From NCBI GenBank assembly GCA_032622095.1, contig CP136065.1:64215094-64279093 (forward strand): a stretch of DNA of 64,000 nucleotides. The letters run 5' to 3'. The notes under the pieces are model-generated. The model saw only the letters and a list, made by a program, of their open reading frames with translations, made no database searches and was not told the origin of the DNA. A program made the position numbers and the translations under genes. The stretch is from Siphonodentalium dalli (lineage: Eukaryota; Mollusca; Scaphopoda; Gadilida; Siphonodentaliidae). Below, in pieces: positions 37,196 to 50,110 of the stretch; the stretch's first letter is position 1, and the number at the start of each line of letters is the position of its first letter.

Positions 37196-37919
37196 TCTTC
37201 ATATGTAGTCTTATAAAACAATTCTATATATATTTTCATTTGTTTATATATTTTCATTTTCGGTTATTTAAGCAATCTTTGCGCACTATAGTCTTTGTAT
37301 TGTAGGTCCGAAAAGAGGCAAATGTTTAGCCATTACAGTGAGGTGCATTCATTAAAAATATATACATGTCAAGCTTTGGGCAGCTCGAAAAAAGATTTAA
37401 TCAATTTTTGTATGGCTATAGTATAAACGTCGGCCAATATGGATTTATTTTATTCGAAATACCTACATATATACTTGGGGCATAATCCGTTTGTCGTGAA
37501 AATTAAAACTTCCAACTGTTGATACATTGTGTAACTAACAAGTTTCGAATGTTATACAAAACTTTACGCCTCCGAATGAATTTGATCGAGACCGATATAA
37601 ATTATTTATAGGCCTAATTACTATAATTGCCCTCATCAATCGACAACAATCGAGTATAGTCAGGTTAAACATGTGACTCAGATGTCCTGTCAGATTTGAC
37701 ACCAAATTTTGCAAAAATTCCCAAGCCATTAAAATGCAAATAAAAATGAAAAATACTAGAAAACGACAGCAATATTATGGCCCAGGCATCTCGTACATCC
37801 ACACAATCATCCCAAACGCATGTCGAAAACGTTCACAAAAGCTCATAATTGAGAACGCTAAACTCATAACCGTAGAACCATCGTTATTGTCTACCGCGTT
37901 TGGACGACAAAGGTATTGA
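37196..37919. other. unannotated stretch
   Basis: No gene or repeat recognised. Confidence 0.4.
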
Positions 37920-39559
37920 CGCTCTTATAGTGGGGTAGATTAGTAAAAGAATTGTTCACTTCGTGACTAAAGCATAACATTTTGCACATATGTACATATT
38001 CCCATACCAATTGATATTATATATGGAGCCACACTGAAATTTCACTTTAACCCCTCTTTTAAGGGGTTTTCCGAATTTAAAGAGCGTTTCGTGATTATAT
38101 AATATATTAAATGTAATATATTAAATGTCACAATTAATCTTAACATGGAATCTGAAATTAAAAATTAGGCATACAGTAAGTATGTCTCTGTGAGATATAA
38201 TGGCACATTTTTAGGGCGAAATTGGAACTCCCCGTTTAAGATGACCGTCAAAATGGCAGCCGTAAGTGGAAAATTTGACTTGTTTTCACTAATATCTTCT
38301 AGACCAGTTACTTCTGTATGGAACTGGTTCGGAAATGTGACTTTATTTTGTTAACTGGTCATTGGAGCAATGAAATATGCCTCTCATGAGATCCCAGCCC
38401 CTTTCGATCCCTCAATAATTCGATTTTACAGAACGCTGTATGAAATTCCACCAAAAATCACCATTTGGATTCTAGTCATAATTCCACAAGAAATGAGCAG
38501 AACTGTGCAAATTCATTGATGCTTAATATTGCTCATGAATATTTCAATGGAGCCTAAATGGTCATTTTGGATCAAAATTGCTGTCAAAATGGCAGCCAAA
38601 ATAAGGAAAGTGGTAAATATTGTCCCAGAGTGCCATGCAATCGATCAAAAGTCGTGGATGATGAATAAAATTGGCTATTCTGTGATATATACATTGAATA
38701 CTAACATTTATCATGCATTTTGGATAAGTTTTACTAGTACATTACCAAAATTATTGGAATTTTCTCTCAAAATCAGCTGGCCACTTTGCTAATAGAACAC
38801 AAGCAAGTAAGTTGGTATATTTGAAATAAAGTTATTTGATATATTACGCACATTTGAAGCATGTGTATTCTGAGTTATCGACCGTATTTTATTGAACCAC
38901 GTGGTCTCTCTGTTTGCTGTGCAGAAATTGTATTGCCGGCCAATATTGACCATTTCACAGGGTTTGGTCGCCATTTTGGCAGCCATTTTCAGAATAAATG
39001 AAAATTTTGGTTCTATTGAGTTGAAATATTCATAAGTATTGGTATGCCTCACTTAGATTGTACAATTCTGTCCATTTCATCTTAAAATATGACTAGAATC
39101 CTACCGGTGACTTTTGGTGAAATTTCATACCGAGTTCTGTAAAATAAATTTTTTTGAGGGATCGGAAGGGACTAGGTCCTCATGGATGACATATTCCATT
39201 GCACCAATGATCAGTTAATATGAATAATACAAAAATAAAATCATAATTCTGAACCAGTTCCCGTACAGCAAAAACTAGAAGATATTAGTGAAAAAATGTC
39301 AAATTTTCCACTTACGGCTACCATTTTGACGGCCATCTTGATGGGAGTTTCAATTTTACCCTAAGATGTGGCATTATATCTCTCAGAGTCATACTTACTG
39401 TATATTAATTTTAAATCGCATATTTCCTGGTAAGATTAATTGCGACATTTAATAAATTATATAATCACGAAACGCTCTTTAAATTAAAGTAAAATTTCAA
39501 TTTGAACAATTGCCTTGAAAATGTGACTTAATCTACTCCACTATTATAAGAGTTGAGCG
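37920..39559. mobile_element. Foldback element, 1.64 kb, with arms of about 800 bp
   Basis: Left end CGCTCTTATAGTGGGGTAGA; right end TCTACTCCACTATTATAAGA then GTTGAGCG. Both arms carry TTAAAGAGCGTTTCGTGATT, GGCATACAGTAAGTATG, TGGCAGCCGTAAGTGG and their complements in mirrored order around a centre near 38790. Left and right arms differ by many substitutions and indels, so the element is old. The inner arm sequence (GGCACATTTTTAGGGCGAAA, CAAAATGGCAGCC) is homologous to arms of the larger element at 41009-47083. No transposase. Confidence 0.8.
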
Positions 39560-40463
39560 TTGTAATATTTGCTAGGCTGACAAAAAATCAAAACGTGTTA
39601 AAACTTCCCCTTTTTAAATTCGATATCTGGCCATCGAAGCCATGGAATCATGAGTCCCAACTAACTATTTTAAGGTGCATAAACCTTACACATGGTGATT
39701 TTATGCTTTCAAGGAGGACAGGGCATCTTTAAGTCAATCAAATACATATAAACCCCGAGTAAATCGGATATCGATGAGGCTATTTAAATTGAAACCTGAA
39801 CGCTACTGAGCTCATCTGATTTTTAGCGACGTAATCGTTTGGCGAAGGTGCCAACTGTGTAATGATGCCTCTTCGTGCATTAACGATCCGCCGTCTGATT
39901 TGACAAGCAGTAAGTAAAACTTTCTTAAAGGTACACAATCAGATTCGATGGTCCCCGTATGATCAGATTCCAACAACAACAATAACAACAACATTTCTTC
40001 AAAATACGCTTTAGTTATCAGAATATATTAATTACTAAAACATAATGCAAACCACTGTCAACTCTGGTATAAAACTTTCCATTACGTGTTATATATCAAC
40101 ATTTTGTTCAACGCAATTTGATATATATCGAGAGTATGCCGGGCGGTTCGTCAAATATTTGCTGGGCTGTCAAATATTCCAGGTGGTGAACAATATTAGA
40201 TTTTTAGAAACGATATCTGATAACTCTGAGCTTTGATGGGTGAGTTCCTAGACTCGAATCAAATAGTTTTCACCTCTTCAATTCTTTATTCTCATCACCT
40301 TATAAATACAGGTATGGAGAAAACAATTTACTATATGTACATTATGTACAATAGCATGTGGAATTCCGGTGAATTTTTTTCATTGGTATATATGTGCTAT
40401 ATACGTCAAATACAATCAATATAAACAAACATGCATCCTCAGATGTGTATAAATAATTTAATA
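39560..40463. other. unannotated stretch
   Basis: No gene recognised; an AAC-rich tract lies at 39973-39994. Confidence 0.4.
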
Positions 40464-40637
40464 TAAACACATCAACAAAAGAAAGTCCCCATACTATATT
40501 TGGTAATATTTTACGAAATATTGGATCGATTTTGACGAAACTTTACGCAAATATTTAAGTTTCATCAATATCCATCCAATATCTCGTAAAATATTACCGA
40601 ATATATTAGGGGGGACTTTCTTTTTTTAAGGTGTTTA
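40464..40637. mobile_element. 174-bp hairpin MITE
   Basis: Arms of about 65 bp: left TAAACACATCAACAAAAGAA then AGTCCCC; right GGGGGGACTTTCTTTTTTTA then AGGTGTTTA. Inner arms share GGTAATATTTTACGA. The whole element can fold into one hairpin. Target duplication is not clear, although a TA precedes the left end. Confidence 0.7.
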
Positions 40638-40849
40638 GTTATGTATATATCTTCTTGTATACTGGCATGTGTCTATATATAGACCCACAATATTAATTTC
40701 AAATCATATATGAATAAGTCCAAACTATATATTGTGAGTTCAGTGTATACCTCATGCTTGGGATCTTAATTGGTGATTTATTAGCGTAAACAATAGTAGC
40801 ATCAAAAACCATAATAAAAGTAAAAATAATAACAACACTGAACTAAATC

Positions 40850-41004
40850 TAAAATTAACTAAGCAATTTTGCTGTTTACTAACTTGATGAAATCACATAA
40901 TTTGCGGAGACTCTTTGGATTCTGTTATTCATGAGTTTGCTCATCACGATGGTATATGTCGGTCTTCCCGTGAGGTGGGATAACAAGCGATTCCGATGAA
41001 TATT
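40850..41004 (-). pseudogene. LINE 2, 3' end of the coding region (split off by the foldback element)
   Basis: Minus-strand translation across the junction with 47088 gives INIHRNRLLSHLTGRPTYTI in the same frame as the Cys knuckle at 47100-47160. After a one-base shift it continues NPKSLRKLCDFIKLVNSKIA and a stop near 40858. This is a typical LINE ORF2 C terminus. It continues LINE 2 after removal of the 41009-47083 element and one TATA. Confidence 0.8.
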
Positions 41005-41032
41005 TATAGTTCGGGAGCCCGCATATGTTCCA

Positions 41033-41490
41033 TTTACACTTTTGCGTACAAAAGGTTTGACCCCCTAAAGTTGGTACCAATAATGGAACATTCTGAAAAA
41101 GCGATTTCTTAAGTTGCGCATTCCCAGGGTTTAGGGGCCGCTGAACCCCAAAAAGTGCCAAAAATCACTTCTATTTACACTTCCGCGTACACCGATGAAT
41201 TTTGGTTTGATGATACTCCTAAGTGTACTGATAAAGAAAACACAACTTAAGAAAGGGATTTTCCTGGGGTTTTCACATAAGAAAGGGGGTCCCATGCTGA
41301 ACCCCAAAACGTGATTTTTCACTTTTGTTTACACTTTCGCGTACATCTATAATTTTTGGTCTCAAAGTACTTTGATATATACTAATTATAAAAACACAAC
41401 TTAAGAAGCAACTTTTCCTGGGGTTTTAAGATAAGAAGGGGGTGATCGGGTCATCCACCAAAACGTAAAAAAATCACTTTTATTTACATG
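41033..41490. repeat. Subterminal tandem block of about 150 bp, 3 units (left arm)
   Basis: TTTACACTTTYGCGTACA-like starts recur at 41033, 41174, 41328 and, degenerate, 41483. Each unit then has AACTTAAGAA, a CCTGGGGTTT-like block and an AAAAATCACTT end. The mirror block lies at about 46600-47062 in the right arm. Confidence 0.8.
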
Positions 41491-42894
41491 ATTGCATTCG
41501 TCCAACGTGTGTGTATGTGCGTACACCCCTGGAACGTTGCACTATTACAACCAATACATCCCTAAATCGATACGATCAACTTAAGAAATATATATTCATG
41601 TCGTTTTCTGATAAGATCGAGACTTGTTACCCCCCCCCCCCCCAACCCGATCCATTTTCTAGAACTATAAGTGAGCCAGTTTTATAAAAATTATAGCGGA
41701 AAATCTAGTAAAATGTATATATTTTCGTGAAGCTAAGACATAATGACACTTTTTTAGGGCCAAAATTGAAACTCACCATCCAAGATGGCCACCAAAATGG
41801 CCGCCGGAAGTTGAAAATATGACATTTTTTCACAAATATCCTCTAGATCAACTCATGCTGTTTGGAACTGGTTGAGTAATGCAACTTTATTTTGTGTTTT
41901 GTATATTAACTGACCATTGGATCAATTAAATATGCAATTATTGGGGTCCTAACCCCTTCCGATCCCTCAAAAATTATATTGTACAGAATGCGGTATAAAA
42001 TTTCACAAAAAATTACAATTGGGATTCTATTCATATTTCAACAAGAAATGAACAGAACTTTGTAATGTAAGTGAGGCATATCATTGCCTATGAATATTCC
42101 AAATCACTGAAACCAAAATTCTTACTTTGGCTCAAAATGGGTGCCAATATGGCCGCCAAAATATGGAAAATGGTAAATATTACACCAGCGTGTCTTGCAG
42201 TCGCTTACAAGTTGTGTTGATGTATAAAATGGACTATTCTGCATTCTATACATTGAATACTAACATGTCTGATGCACCATGGTTAATTGTTACTATTTTC
42301 ACCCCTGACATCGTCAAAAATTTGGACTTTTCTCTAAGAAAAACTTGACATAAATATTGGCAAAAATTAAGTTTTCAGGTTTCGACCATTTTTTCAGGTA
42401 AAATATAACTATCTTTGGATTGAAAGGTGTTTATTGTTTTGGTCTATCTTAAATGTGTCACACTACATTGTTTATAGACCAAATTGCTCAAGGTGGCTTC
42501 CAAAATGTAAAATTCTAATTTTTAACATATATCCCGAACATTCTCTGCATTATCCGAAAAGGTAGCAAATTGTGACTCACTTGGTTATTATACGTGTTAG
42601 TTAATTAACTGACAACTACATGTTCTATTCACAGTTGTCCCAGTTCCGTGTGGGGCATGACAAATTCATTTTAAAGTATGTAATTTTGCCGAGAACCTCT
42701 TTTGTGATTTTGGCCATATTTATTGAAAGGAAATGGACAGCACTTTGAGACAGAACTGAGATGGACCATAATCTTTGGCTATTCTGGTCCATTATGTTAA
42801 AAAAAATGTCAACAGGATACAGTGTGGATGCCAAGATCGTAGCCAGGGAGTTACTCTATGATCATATGTGAGGTGAATAGGTATAGAGGGAGTT

Positions 42895-44500
42895 ATTGTT
42901 TGTCATGACTGATGTGAGTATGTATACAATGAGTGACTATATGGTTATGAGTGGGTTGTCCATGGTAAGATGCATCTAGGTATACATGGAGAATTCATGG
43001 TCAGATGTGAGGTGAATCGGTATGCATGGAGTGACTGTATGGTGTATGATTGTGTATATCCAGTACGGGTGCACCCGATGTGCCTGTATGATCATTGGTG
43101 TGGTGTATGGATATAGCTACATGGTCATATATGTGTTGATTATGTATATATGGAGTGACTGTAATGTCATGGGTGGGATGTACATGCGTTGTCTGTATGA
43201 TCATGGATGGGGTGTGTGGATAAATAGGTAGTGATTTTATGGTTACGGGTAATGTGTATAGGTATACATGGAATGACTGTACGGTCATGATTGAATATGA
43301 ATACCTGGAATAAGCTGGGTGGTCATTATCGAGCGTGTGGGTACACAGGGAGTGTCCTTGTGGTGGGATGTATATTTACACATCTCGTGTATGTATTATC
43401 ATTGGTGGGTGTATATGGCTTAGCTGTATTATAATGGATGGCGTGTATGATTATACAGTGAATTGCTGAATTGTCATGTGTGAGGTGTATATGCAAGTAT
43501 GGATTGTTTGAGTGGTCGTATGTGCAGGTTTTTTGTATATCTGGAAGGGCTGAATGGCCATTAGTGAGGTTTACATGTATACCTGGAGTGAATTTATGGT
43601 CTAGGGTGGGCTGCATATGTATATCGAGTGGTTATATGACTATGAGTGTCGAATAGGTATACAGGTAGTGACCGTATGGTTAATGGTGAGATGATTACAT
43701 GTAGGTATACAAGTAGTGAAGTAGTGACTGTATGGTCATAAATGTAATGAACATCTATACAGGGGGTGACAGGCGTATGGGTATACATGTACCTGGTGTT
43801 CCTGTTTGGTGACTCGTGTCTGTGTCGTCATGTGTAGGTTATACCGGTACACATACGTGTTGCTTTATTGTCATGGGTGAGGGATATGTGTATATAGCGA
43901 GTGGCTATATGGCCATGGATGAGGTGCATATGCATACACGGAGTGACCATACTGGCATGGCTGGGGTGTATTGGTATATCTTGAGTGGCTATTTGGCTAT
44001 GGTGTGACAAATAGGGATACAGGGATTGACATGGCCAATGTTGAGCTGAATATGTATAAAATGATTGACCATGATCGTGTATGAATGTTTTGAATATGTA
44101 CACACGGGGTGACTATATGGCCATAGGTCAGGTGCAGGAGTATACTAGATAACATGGGTGAGGGTATGTGCATGAAGCGAGTGGCTATATGGCCATTGAT
44201 GATGTGCATATGTACACCGGAGTGACTTTATGGTCATTGTTGTGGTGTTGATGTATATATTGATTGTATATTTGACCATGCGTTTGGAGAATAGGTATAC
44301 AGGGGATGACCTTATGGCCAATGGTAAGATGAATGGGTATACAAGGAGTGACTATATGGTTATGGGTCATGTTTATGAGTATACCCGGTGTGCCTGCATT
44401 GTGACGCGTGGCTGTATGGTCATCCGTGGTCATGGGTCAGGTGTACATGTATACAGTGGGTCACTATATTGTTATGTCTGTGGTGTTTATGTATATATGT
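42895..44500 (+). repeat. Irregular minisatellite, left arm of the giant foldback
   Basis: Imperfect units of about 45 bp (some in pairs of about 90) of the type GTATACATGGAGTGACTGTA then TGGTCATGGGTGAGGTGTAT. The same units occur inverted at 44610-45235. About 35 units here against roughly 14 on the other side, so the arms differ in length. Confidence 0.85.
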
Positions 44501-44609
44501 AATGACTGTGTGATAATTGGTGGATATCGCTTTCCACGATATGACATGACCTCTCTATTGATAACATTTCCTTGAATTATTGTGGCAAGCGATAGCCGCC
44601 CAAGGTACA

Positions 44610-45235
44610 CATGTATAACCCACCCATTACCCCAGTCACTCCATATGTACATAAACACCACACAAATGACAAAACAGTCACCCACGTATACACTTTATAC
44701 GTACATATACTAGTACACCTGATCATACAGCCATACTTGGTTATACCCGTACATACCACACATGACGATACAGCCAGGAGTCACCATGCATGGACACAGG
44801 CATACACCTACACCCGACACATGATCATATAGTCACTATATGTATACATATTCACTACATTCACGATCATACAGTCACTCATTGTATACATATTCACCTC
44901 ACCATTGACCATACAGCCACTACATGTATACCTATTCGCCATACACATGACCATAGAGCCAATCCAGGTATACATATGCACATCACCAATCGTGATCCCT
45001 TCCAGATATACCAATATCCGCACATACGACCACTCATAAGTTCAATACTTGCCATACTCATACACGCCATCCATGATAATAAATCTACTCCCCATACACC
45101 ACCAATGATAACACATCCACAACATATATAAATATACGTCCCACCGTTACCAACAGGGCACTCCCTTTATACCCACACATCATTCATGACCATACAATAA
45201 CTCTGTGTATACCTATTATCCTCATCTATGATCAT
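44610..45235 (-). repeat. Irregular minisatellite, right arm of the giant foldback
   Basis: Reverse-orientation units such as GACCATACAGCCACTACATG then TATACCTATTC. The histidine- and threonine-rich frames it yields are artefacts of the repeat. A unique spacer of about 90 bp (44515-44605) separates the two arrays. Confidence 0.85.
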
Positions 45236-47087
45236 AGAGTAACTCCCTGGCTGCCATCTTGGCTTCCACACTGTATCCAGTTGATAATTTTTTATCATAA
45301 TGGGCCAGAATACCCACATATCATGGTTCATCTCAGTTCCGTCTCAAAGTTCTGCCCATTCCCTTTCAATAATATGGCCAGAATCACAAAAGAGGTTCTC
45401 CGCAATATTCCATACTGCAACTTTAAAATGAATTTGTCATGCCCCATACGGAACTGGGACAAACATAATAGAACGTAGATGTCAGTTAATTGCATTGTAA
45501 TTAACACGTACAATAACCAAGTGAGTCACAATTTGCTACCTTTTTCGGATAATGCAGAAAATAATGTTCGGGATATGTTAACTTTTAACTTTTTACAAAT
45601 TTGGTTGCCATTTTGGAAGCCATCTTGAGCAATTTAGTCTATAAACACCGTAGTGTGACATATTTAAGATAGACCAAAACAATAAACACCTTTCAATCCA
45701 AAGATATTTACATTTTACTTGAACAAATGGTCGAACCCTGAAAAGTTAATTTTTGCCGATATTTATGTTAAGTTTGTGAGAGAAAAATCCAATATTTCTG
45801 GTGATGTCAGTGGTGACAATAGTAAAAATGATCCATGGTTCATCAGACATGTTAGTATGCAATGTATAGAAAACAGATTAGCCAATTGTGTACATCAACC
45901 ACAACTTGTAAGCGATTGCAGGACACCCTGGGGCAATATTTACCATTTTCCATATTTTGGCGGCCATTTTCGCAGCCATTTTTAGCCAAGGTAAGATTTA
46001 TGGTTCCAGAGATTTGGGATATTCATAGGTAATGATATGCCTCACTTATATTAGAATGTTCTTTTCATTTCTTGTTGAAATATGACTAGAATCCCAATTG
46101 TGAGTTTTTTTTAATTTTGTACTGTGTTCTGTAAAATCGAATTTTTGACGGATCGGAAGGGGTTAGGACACCAATAATTGCATATTTATAGTTAATATAC
46201 AAAACACAAAATAAAGTTTCATTACTCTACCAGTTCCAAACAGCATGAATTGATCTAGAACATATTTGTGAAAAAATGTCATTTTGAACTTCCGGCGGCC
46301 ATTTTGGCGGCCATCTTGGATGGTGAGTTTCAATTTTGGCCCAAAAAAGTGTCATTATGTCTTAGCTTCACGAAAATTTATACATAAATTTTACTAGATT
46401 TTCCCGCTATAATTTTCATAAAACTGGCTCACCTATAGTTCTAGAAAATGGATCGGGTTGTGGAGGGGGGGGGGGGGGATAACAAGTCTCGTTCTTATCA
46501 GAAAACGACATGAATATATATTTCTTAAGTTGATCGTATCGAGTTAGGGATGTATTGGTTGTAATAGTGCAACGTTCCAGGGGTGTACGCACATACACAC
46601 ACGTTGGACGAATGCAACCTTTAAATAAAAGTGATTTTTTTACGTTTTATGGGGTGACCCGATCACCCTCTTCTTATCTTAAAACCCCAGGAAAAGTTGC
46701 TTCTTAAGTTGTGTTTTTATAATTAGTATATATCAAAGTACTTTGAGACCAAAAATTATGGATGTATGCGAAAGTGTAAACAAAAGTGAAAAATCACGTT
46801 TTGGGGTTCAGCATGGGACCCCCTTTCTTATGTGAAAACCCCAGGAAAATTCCTTTCTTAAGTTGTGTTTTCTTTATCAGTACACTTAGGAGTATCATCG
46901 GTGTACGCGGAAGTGTAAATAGAAGTGATTTTGGCACTTTTTGGGGTTCAGCGGCCCCTAAACCCCAGGAATGCGCAACTTAAGAAATCGCTTTTTCAGA
47001 ATGTTCCATTATTGGTACCAACTTTAGGGGGTCAAACCTTTTGTACGGAAAAGTGTAAATGGAACATATGCGGGCTCCCGAACTATA

Positions 47088-47245
47088 AGAAGGTAATGGA
47101 ATTCGTCTCCTACTTCCCCAGAGTCACATAGTGGGCAAATCCATTCACGGCGATCAGAGACATTCCACCGCCCTGTCTCGATTGATAGTTTTTGGTTACA
47201 CAATAAACTTCTATTGGTGCTATTCAGGGTCGAAATAACTTTCAA
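47088..47245 (-). pseudogene. LINE 2 C-terminal Cys knuckle, cut by the foldback
   Basis: Open from 47245: it includes KLSIETGRWNVSDRREW, then CPLCDSGEVGDEFHYLLI, where the reading passes into the foldback end. The C-x2-C...H context and the ETGRW motif match the C terminus of LINE ORF2. Confidence 0.85.
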
Positions 47246-47930
47246 ATAATGATAACTTTTTCACACTGTGTTAAAATATGCGGTAAATTCTACCACGACT
47301 GCTATTGTGTATATCTGAATATATTTCTCTCCCAGGTATCTCTGAATTCTGATATTAGACCACATTCACATACGAGATTAATTGGTTAACGTCGGTTACA
47401 CGTTCTGCGCACCAAATATGTGGCTGATTAAAATCGTCCATGTAGTAACCCCTGTATTCGGTTTAGCCAGGGGAAACTGCTATCTTGGAAATTGGGGTCG
47501 TCAGATATAGCTTGTGCTAATTTCAGTAGAAATTTGGGAAATCGATCAGCGTCACCATTGACAACCTTGCACCAATATTTAACCACTCTTACTTTAAAGT
47601 GGTAGTTTGCCACTTACACCATAAATCATAAAATTTGGAGTCGACTGTCTCAGTCCAAGAATATATTTTAGGAATGTTCTTTGTACGCTCTCGAGTACGG
47701 TATGTCATTATTACCAAAACCCCAAACCTCAGAGCCATAAAGTAGAATGGGTATCACGAATTTCTCAAATAGGTCGAGCTGATTACATTAGATAAACAAT
47801 GTTTCCTAAACTTCCCTAGTGGAAAACATGGCCCGCGTGGCCTTGTCCGTTAATATCTTTGCGTTGGGTTGAATGAGCCAGATTTGCAGAAACTTATACC
47901 TAAGTAGTTAAAATGTTTGACAATATCAAT

Positions 47931-49091
47931 CTAACTCCCTTTAAATGTGAATTTCTTTTTCTTTGGGAGGCTACTTTTCGACAAGTTAAGAATTTTAGTC
48001 TTATCAGTATTAACTGTCAATTTCCACTTGTCGCAATATTTTTCAAATTCATTTAATTGTTTTTGTAGTGCTTTTTGTGTCTCGGCCATGATTACTGTAT
48101 CATCATCGTATAATATTAAGAACATTTTCAGGTAACAAACCAGCCGGTTCTCAATTTCACTGTTAACTTTACGTAGGCCGATCACATTTTGTTTCGACAA
48201 GTAACATTCCATATCATAACGAAAAGAGGAGAGGTGATAGATCTTCCTTGTCTAACCCCAGATAAACATGGGAAATATTCAGAACGGTTGCCATTTAACT
48301 GAACGCAAGACATAATGTGTTGATTTAGGACAATTCTCAAAAGTTTTCCATTAATTCCAGATTGAATCAGCTTATACCATAATCCCTGCCTCCATACCAT
48401 GTCAAATGCCTTTTTGAAATCTAAATTCCCCTTGGTTCTGAGAAATAGCACTATGTTCCTCGGTGTATATACTTAAACGGTTTGACAGAATTATTGTAAA
48501 GACTTTACCGAGACAACTGAGAATTGTGATTGGCCTGTAATTATTAAGATCAGTCGATTCGCCCTTGTTCTTGTATAAGGAAATAATCGATCCCAGTACC
48601 CAATCTTCTGGTATTACACCCATAACCAGAATTACATTGAAAAGCTTGCAATAAAGTTCCATCATCATTTCAGAAGTATATTTTATATACTCATTCATAA
48701 TACCATCATTGTCTGGGGATTTCCCATATTTTAAACTTTTAATGGCGCGACTTATTTCTTCGCGGGCAATGCCCTTATTCAGGTCTGTATTTGGATTCAG
48801 ATTAGAATTCTGACAAATAAGTGTATCTAGAGCGGCGTCATCTTCGTAAGTAATATCATTAACGCTGCAGAAATAATTTTCGAGAGTGCTCAAATTTATA
48901 TTCAGACGCCGTTGTGGTGTAAAATCATTAAATCTTCTCCAAAATTCTCGAGCATTGAAACATTTCATTTCCGCCATATCGCGCGATATTGCCTCGAGGT
49001 GAAGATTTATAGTTTGGTTTGTTTTTATAGGGTTTTGGGATCTAACCCGGGAGTATTTGGAAGGGAAGTTAACCCCTTCCCTACAACCCAC
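47931..49091 (-). pseudogene. LINE 2 reverse transcriptase domain
   Basis: Three overlapping open pieces in different frames. 49091-48402 has AIKSLKYGKSPDNDGI, GSIISLYKNKGE and NNYRPITILSCLGKVF. 48451-48182 has LDFKKAFDMVWRQGLWYKLI and GVRQGRSITSPLF. 48212-47931 has LYDDDTVIMAE (catalytic YADD changed to YDDD, at 48099-48110) and KWKLTVNTDKTKIL. At least two frameshifts. Domain order is normal, so the copy was once a full RT. Confidence 0.9.
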
Positions 49092-49687
49092 TTTTGAGAT
49101 TTAATAAATTTCATGGTATGAATATACAATATCATGAAGTGGATGAAACGTGAATAAGGATGATCTAGGCATGTTTTTTTGTTGTCTTTGCCTAGTTCTT
49201 AGATTTATAGTTTTGTCCATTTGCTGTTTATATACCCGCGAGGTTCGTTTCATTTCTATTTCAGATTGAGCATCTCGTCGCGATTTATGTTCACGTATCA
49301 TAGTACGATAAGCTCGGCGTGCGTCTCGACATGCTTTATTGAATCATGGCTTGTTTACTCAGTGAATGCGAGTTCTTATTATTATGTGCGTGTGCCGAAT
49401 GATATGAATGCGCGGCTGATTTAAAAAACACACCGGTAACCGATTTAACAATCGTATTAATTATTACTGGCGTTACATTTTTCGATGAGCTCCGAAGCCA
49501 AAGAAATAGTAATTTAGGATCACTAATTCGGATTATGCATCTTTAGGGCATTTTTCAGCTAATGTACCATGCAGGCAAACACACACTACTTGCTTTCACT
49601 ATCATTTGTATACATAATGGCACAATCTTCGCGAAAATACACCACAGTATAACCATGTTTGCGTTTAGATCACGATTAATGACGGAT

Positions 49688-50110
49688 GTCCTTGTTATTA
49701 TCCCCCGCAAACGAAGTTTATAACGGAGGACATAGAAATGGTTTCTGTCCATCCGTGATTCCGTCCATCCATCCGTCCGAACTTTGAAGCTCTATATCTT
49801 AGTCATTGGTGTTCGGATTTGAATGTTCTTTGGTATGCTGATGAACCGCCACGAGAGAACGGACATTTATGTACAACGGATTTCGTCCATTCATTTTTTG
49901 TTGAGTTAAGGGACTTAGTACAGAAAATTAAAATGCATATGTGCAAACTTTGGCTCTTTCTATCGCAGTCATTGTAGATCATGTTGTATGATCATGGCAC
50001 ACCATGAAGGGATCAATATTAGCATGTAACAGATTTGGTCCATTCAGTTTTGTGTCTAACGTTATGGTAATTAGAGTTTAAAAATCTGTCTCCGCCATTT
50101 TAGATGTGAA
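49688..50110 (+). repeat. Interspersed repeat with CCATCCGTCC array
   Basis: Begins near CCCCCGCAAACGAAGTTTAT then GGAGGACATAGAAATGG, followed by CGTCCATCCATCCGTCCGAA. Two diverged sub-units (about 49790-49910 and 49965-50060) share AGTCATTG, TGATC and GGATTTCGTCCATTCA / AGATTTGGTCCATTCA. The style matches an interspersed repeat I associate with mollusc genomes, from memory; class unknown. Confidence 0.5.

Larger units (their letters stand above)
41009..47083. mobile_element. Giant foldback element (6.1 kb) inserted in LINE 2
   Basis: Terminal inverted repeats start GTTCGGGAGCCCGCATATGT; the target TATA is duplicated at 41005-41008 and 47084-47087. The left arm (to about 44510) and right arm (from about 44600) mirror each other. 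From outside inward: a subterminal tandem block, a poly-C/poly-G run (41630-41643 / about 46465-46479), about 900 bp with ATGGCCGCC motifs, a segment with GCATGACAAATTCATTTTAA, and minisatellite arrays. Outer arms differ at only a few sites, inner ones at more. No transposase is present. Foldback elements of the Drosophila FB and Galileo type also have long, tandem-repeat-rich inverted arms; membership in such a superfamily is only inferred from form. Confidence 0.9.
47088..49560 (-). mobile_element. LINE retrotransposon 2 (5' truncated, interrupted)
   Basis: Minus-strand order: linker (about 49560-49100, with FNKACRDARRAYRTMIREHK), reverse transcriptase (49091-47931), a decayed region, then a Cys knuckle CPLCDSGEVGDEFHYLL (about 47150-47095). 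Reading then enters the foldback insertion, and the end of the coding region resumes at 41004. The endonuclease is missing or unrecognisable. Several frameshifts; non-functional. Different from LINE 1 in sequence though of the same general jockey/CR1 group. Confidence 0.9.

Noticed and set aside
40925-41322. Repeated small proteins (shared peptide MKNHVLGFSMGPPFL also at 46786)
   Set aside because: Identical because the two arms of the foldback element mirror each other; no start context or family match.
43001-45131. Several His/Thr/Ile-rich frames of 60-113 codons that could look like metal-binding proteins
   Set aside because: They are translations of the foldback minisatellite on both strands and in several frames.
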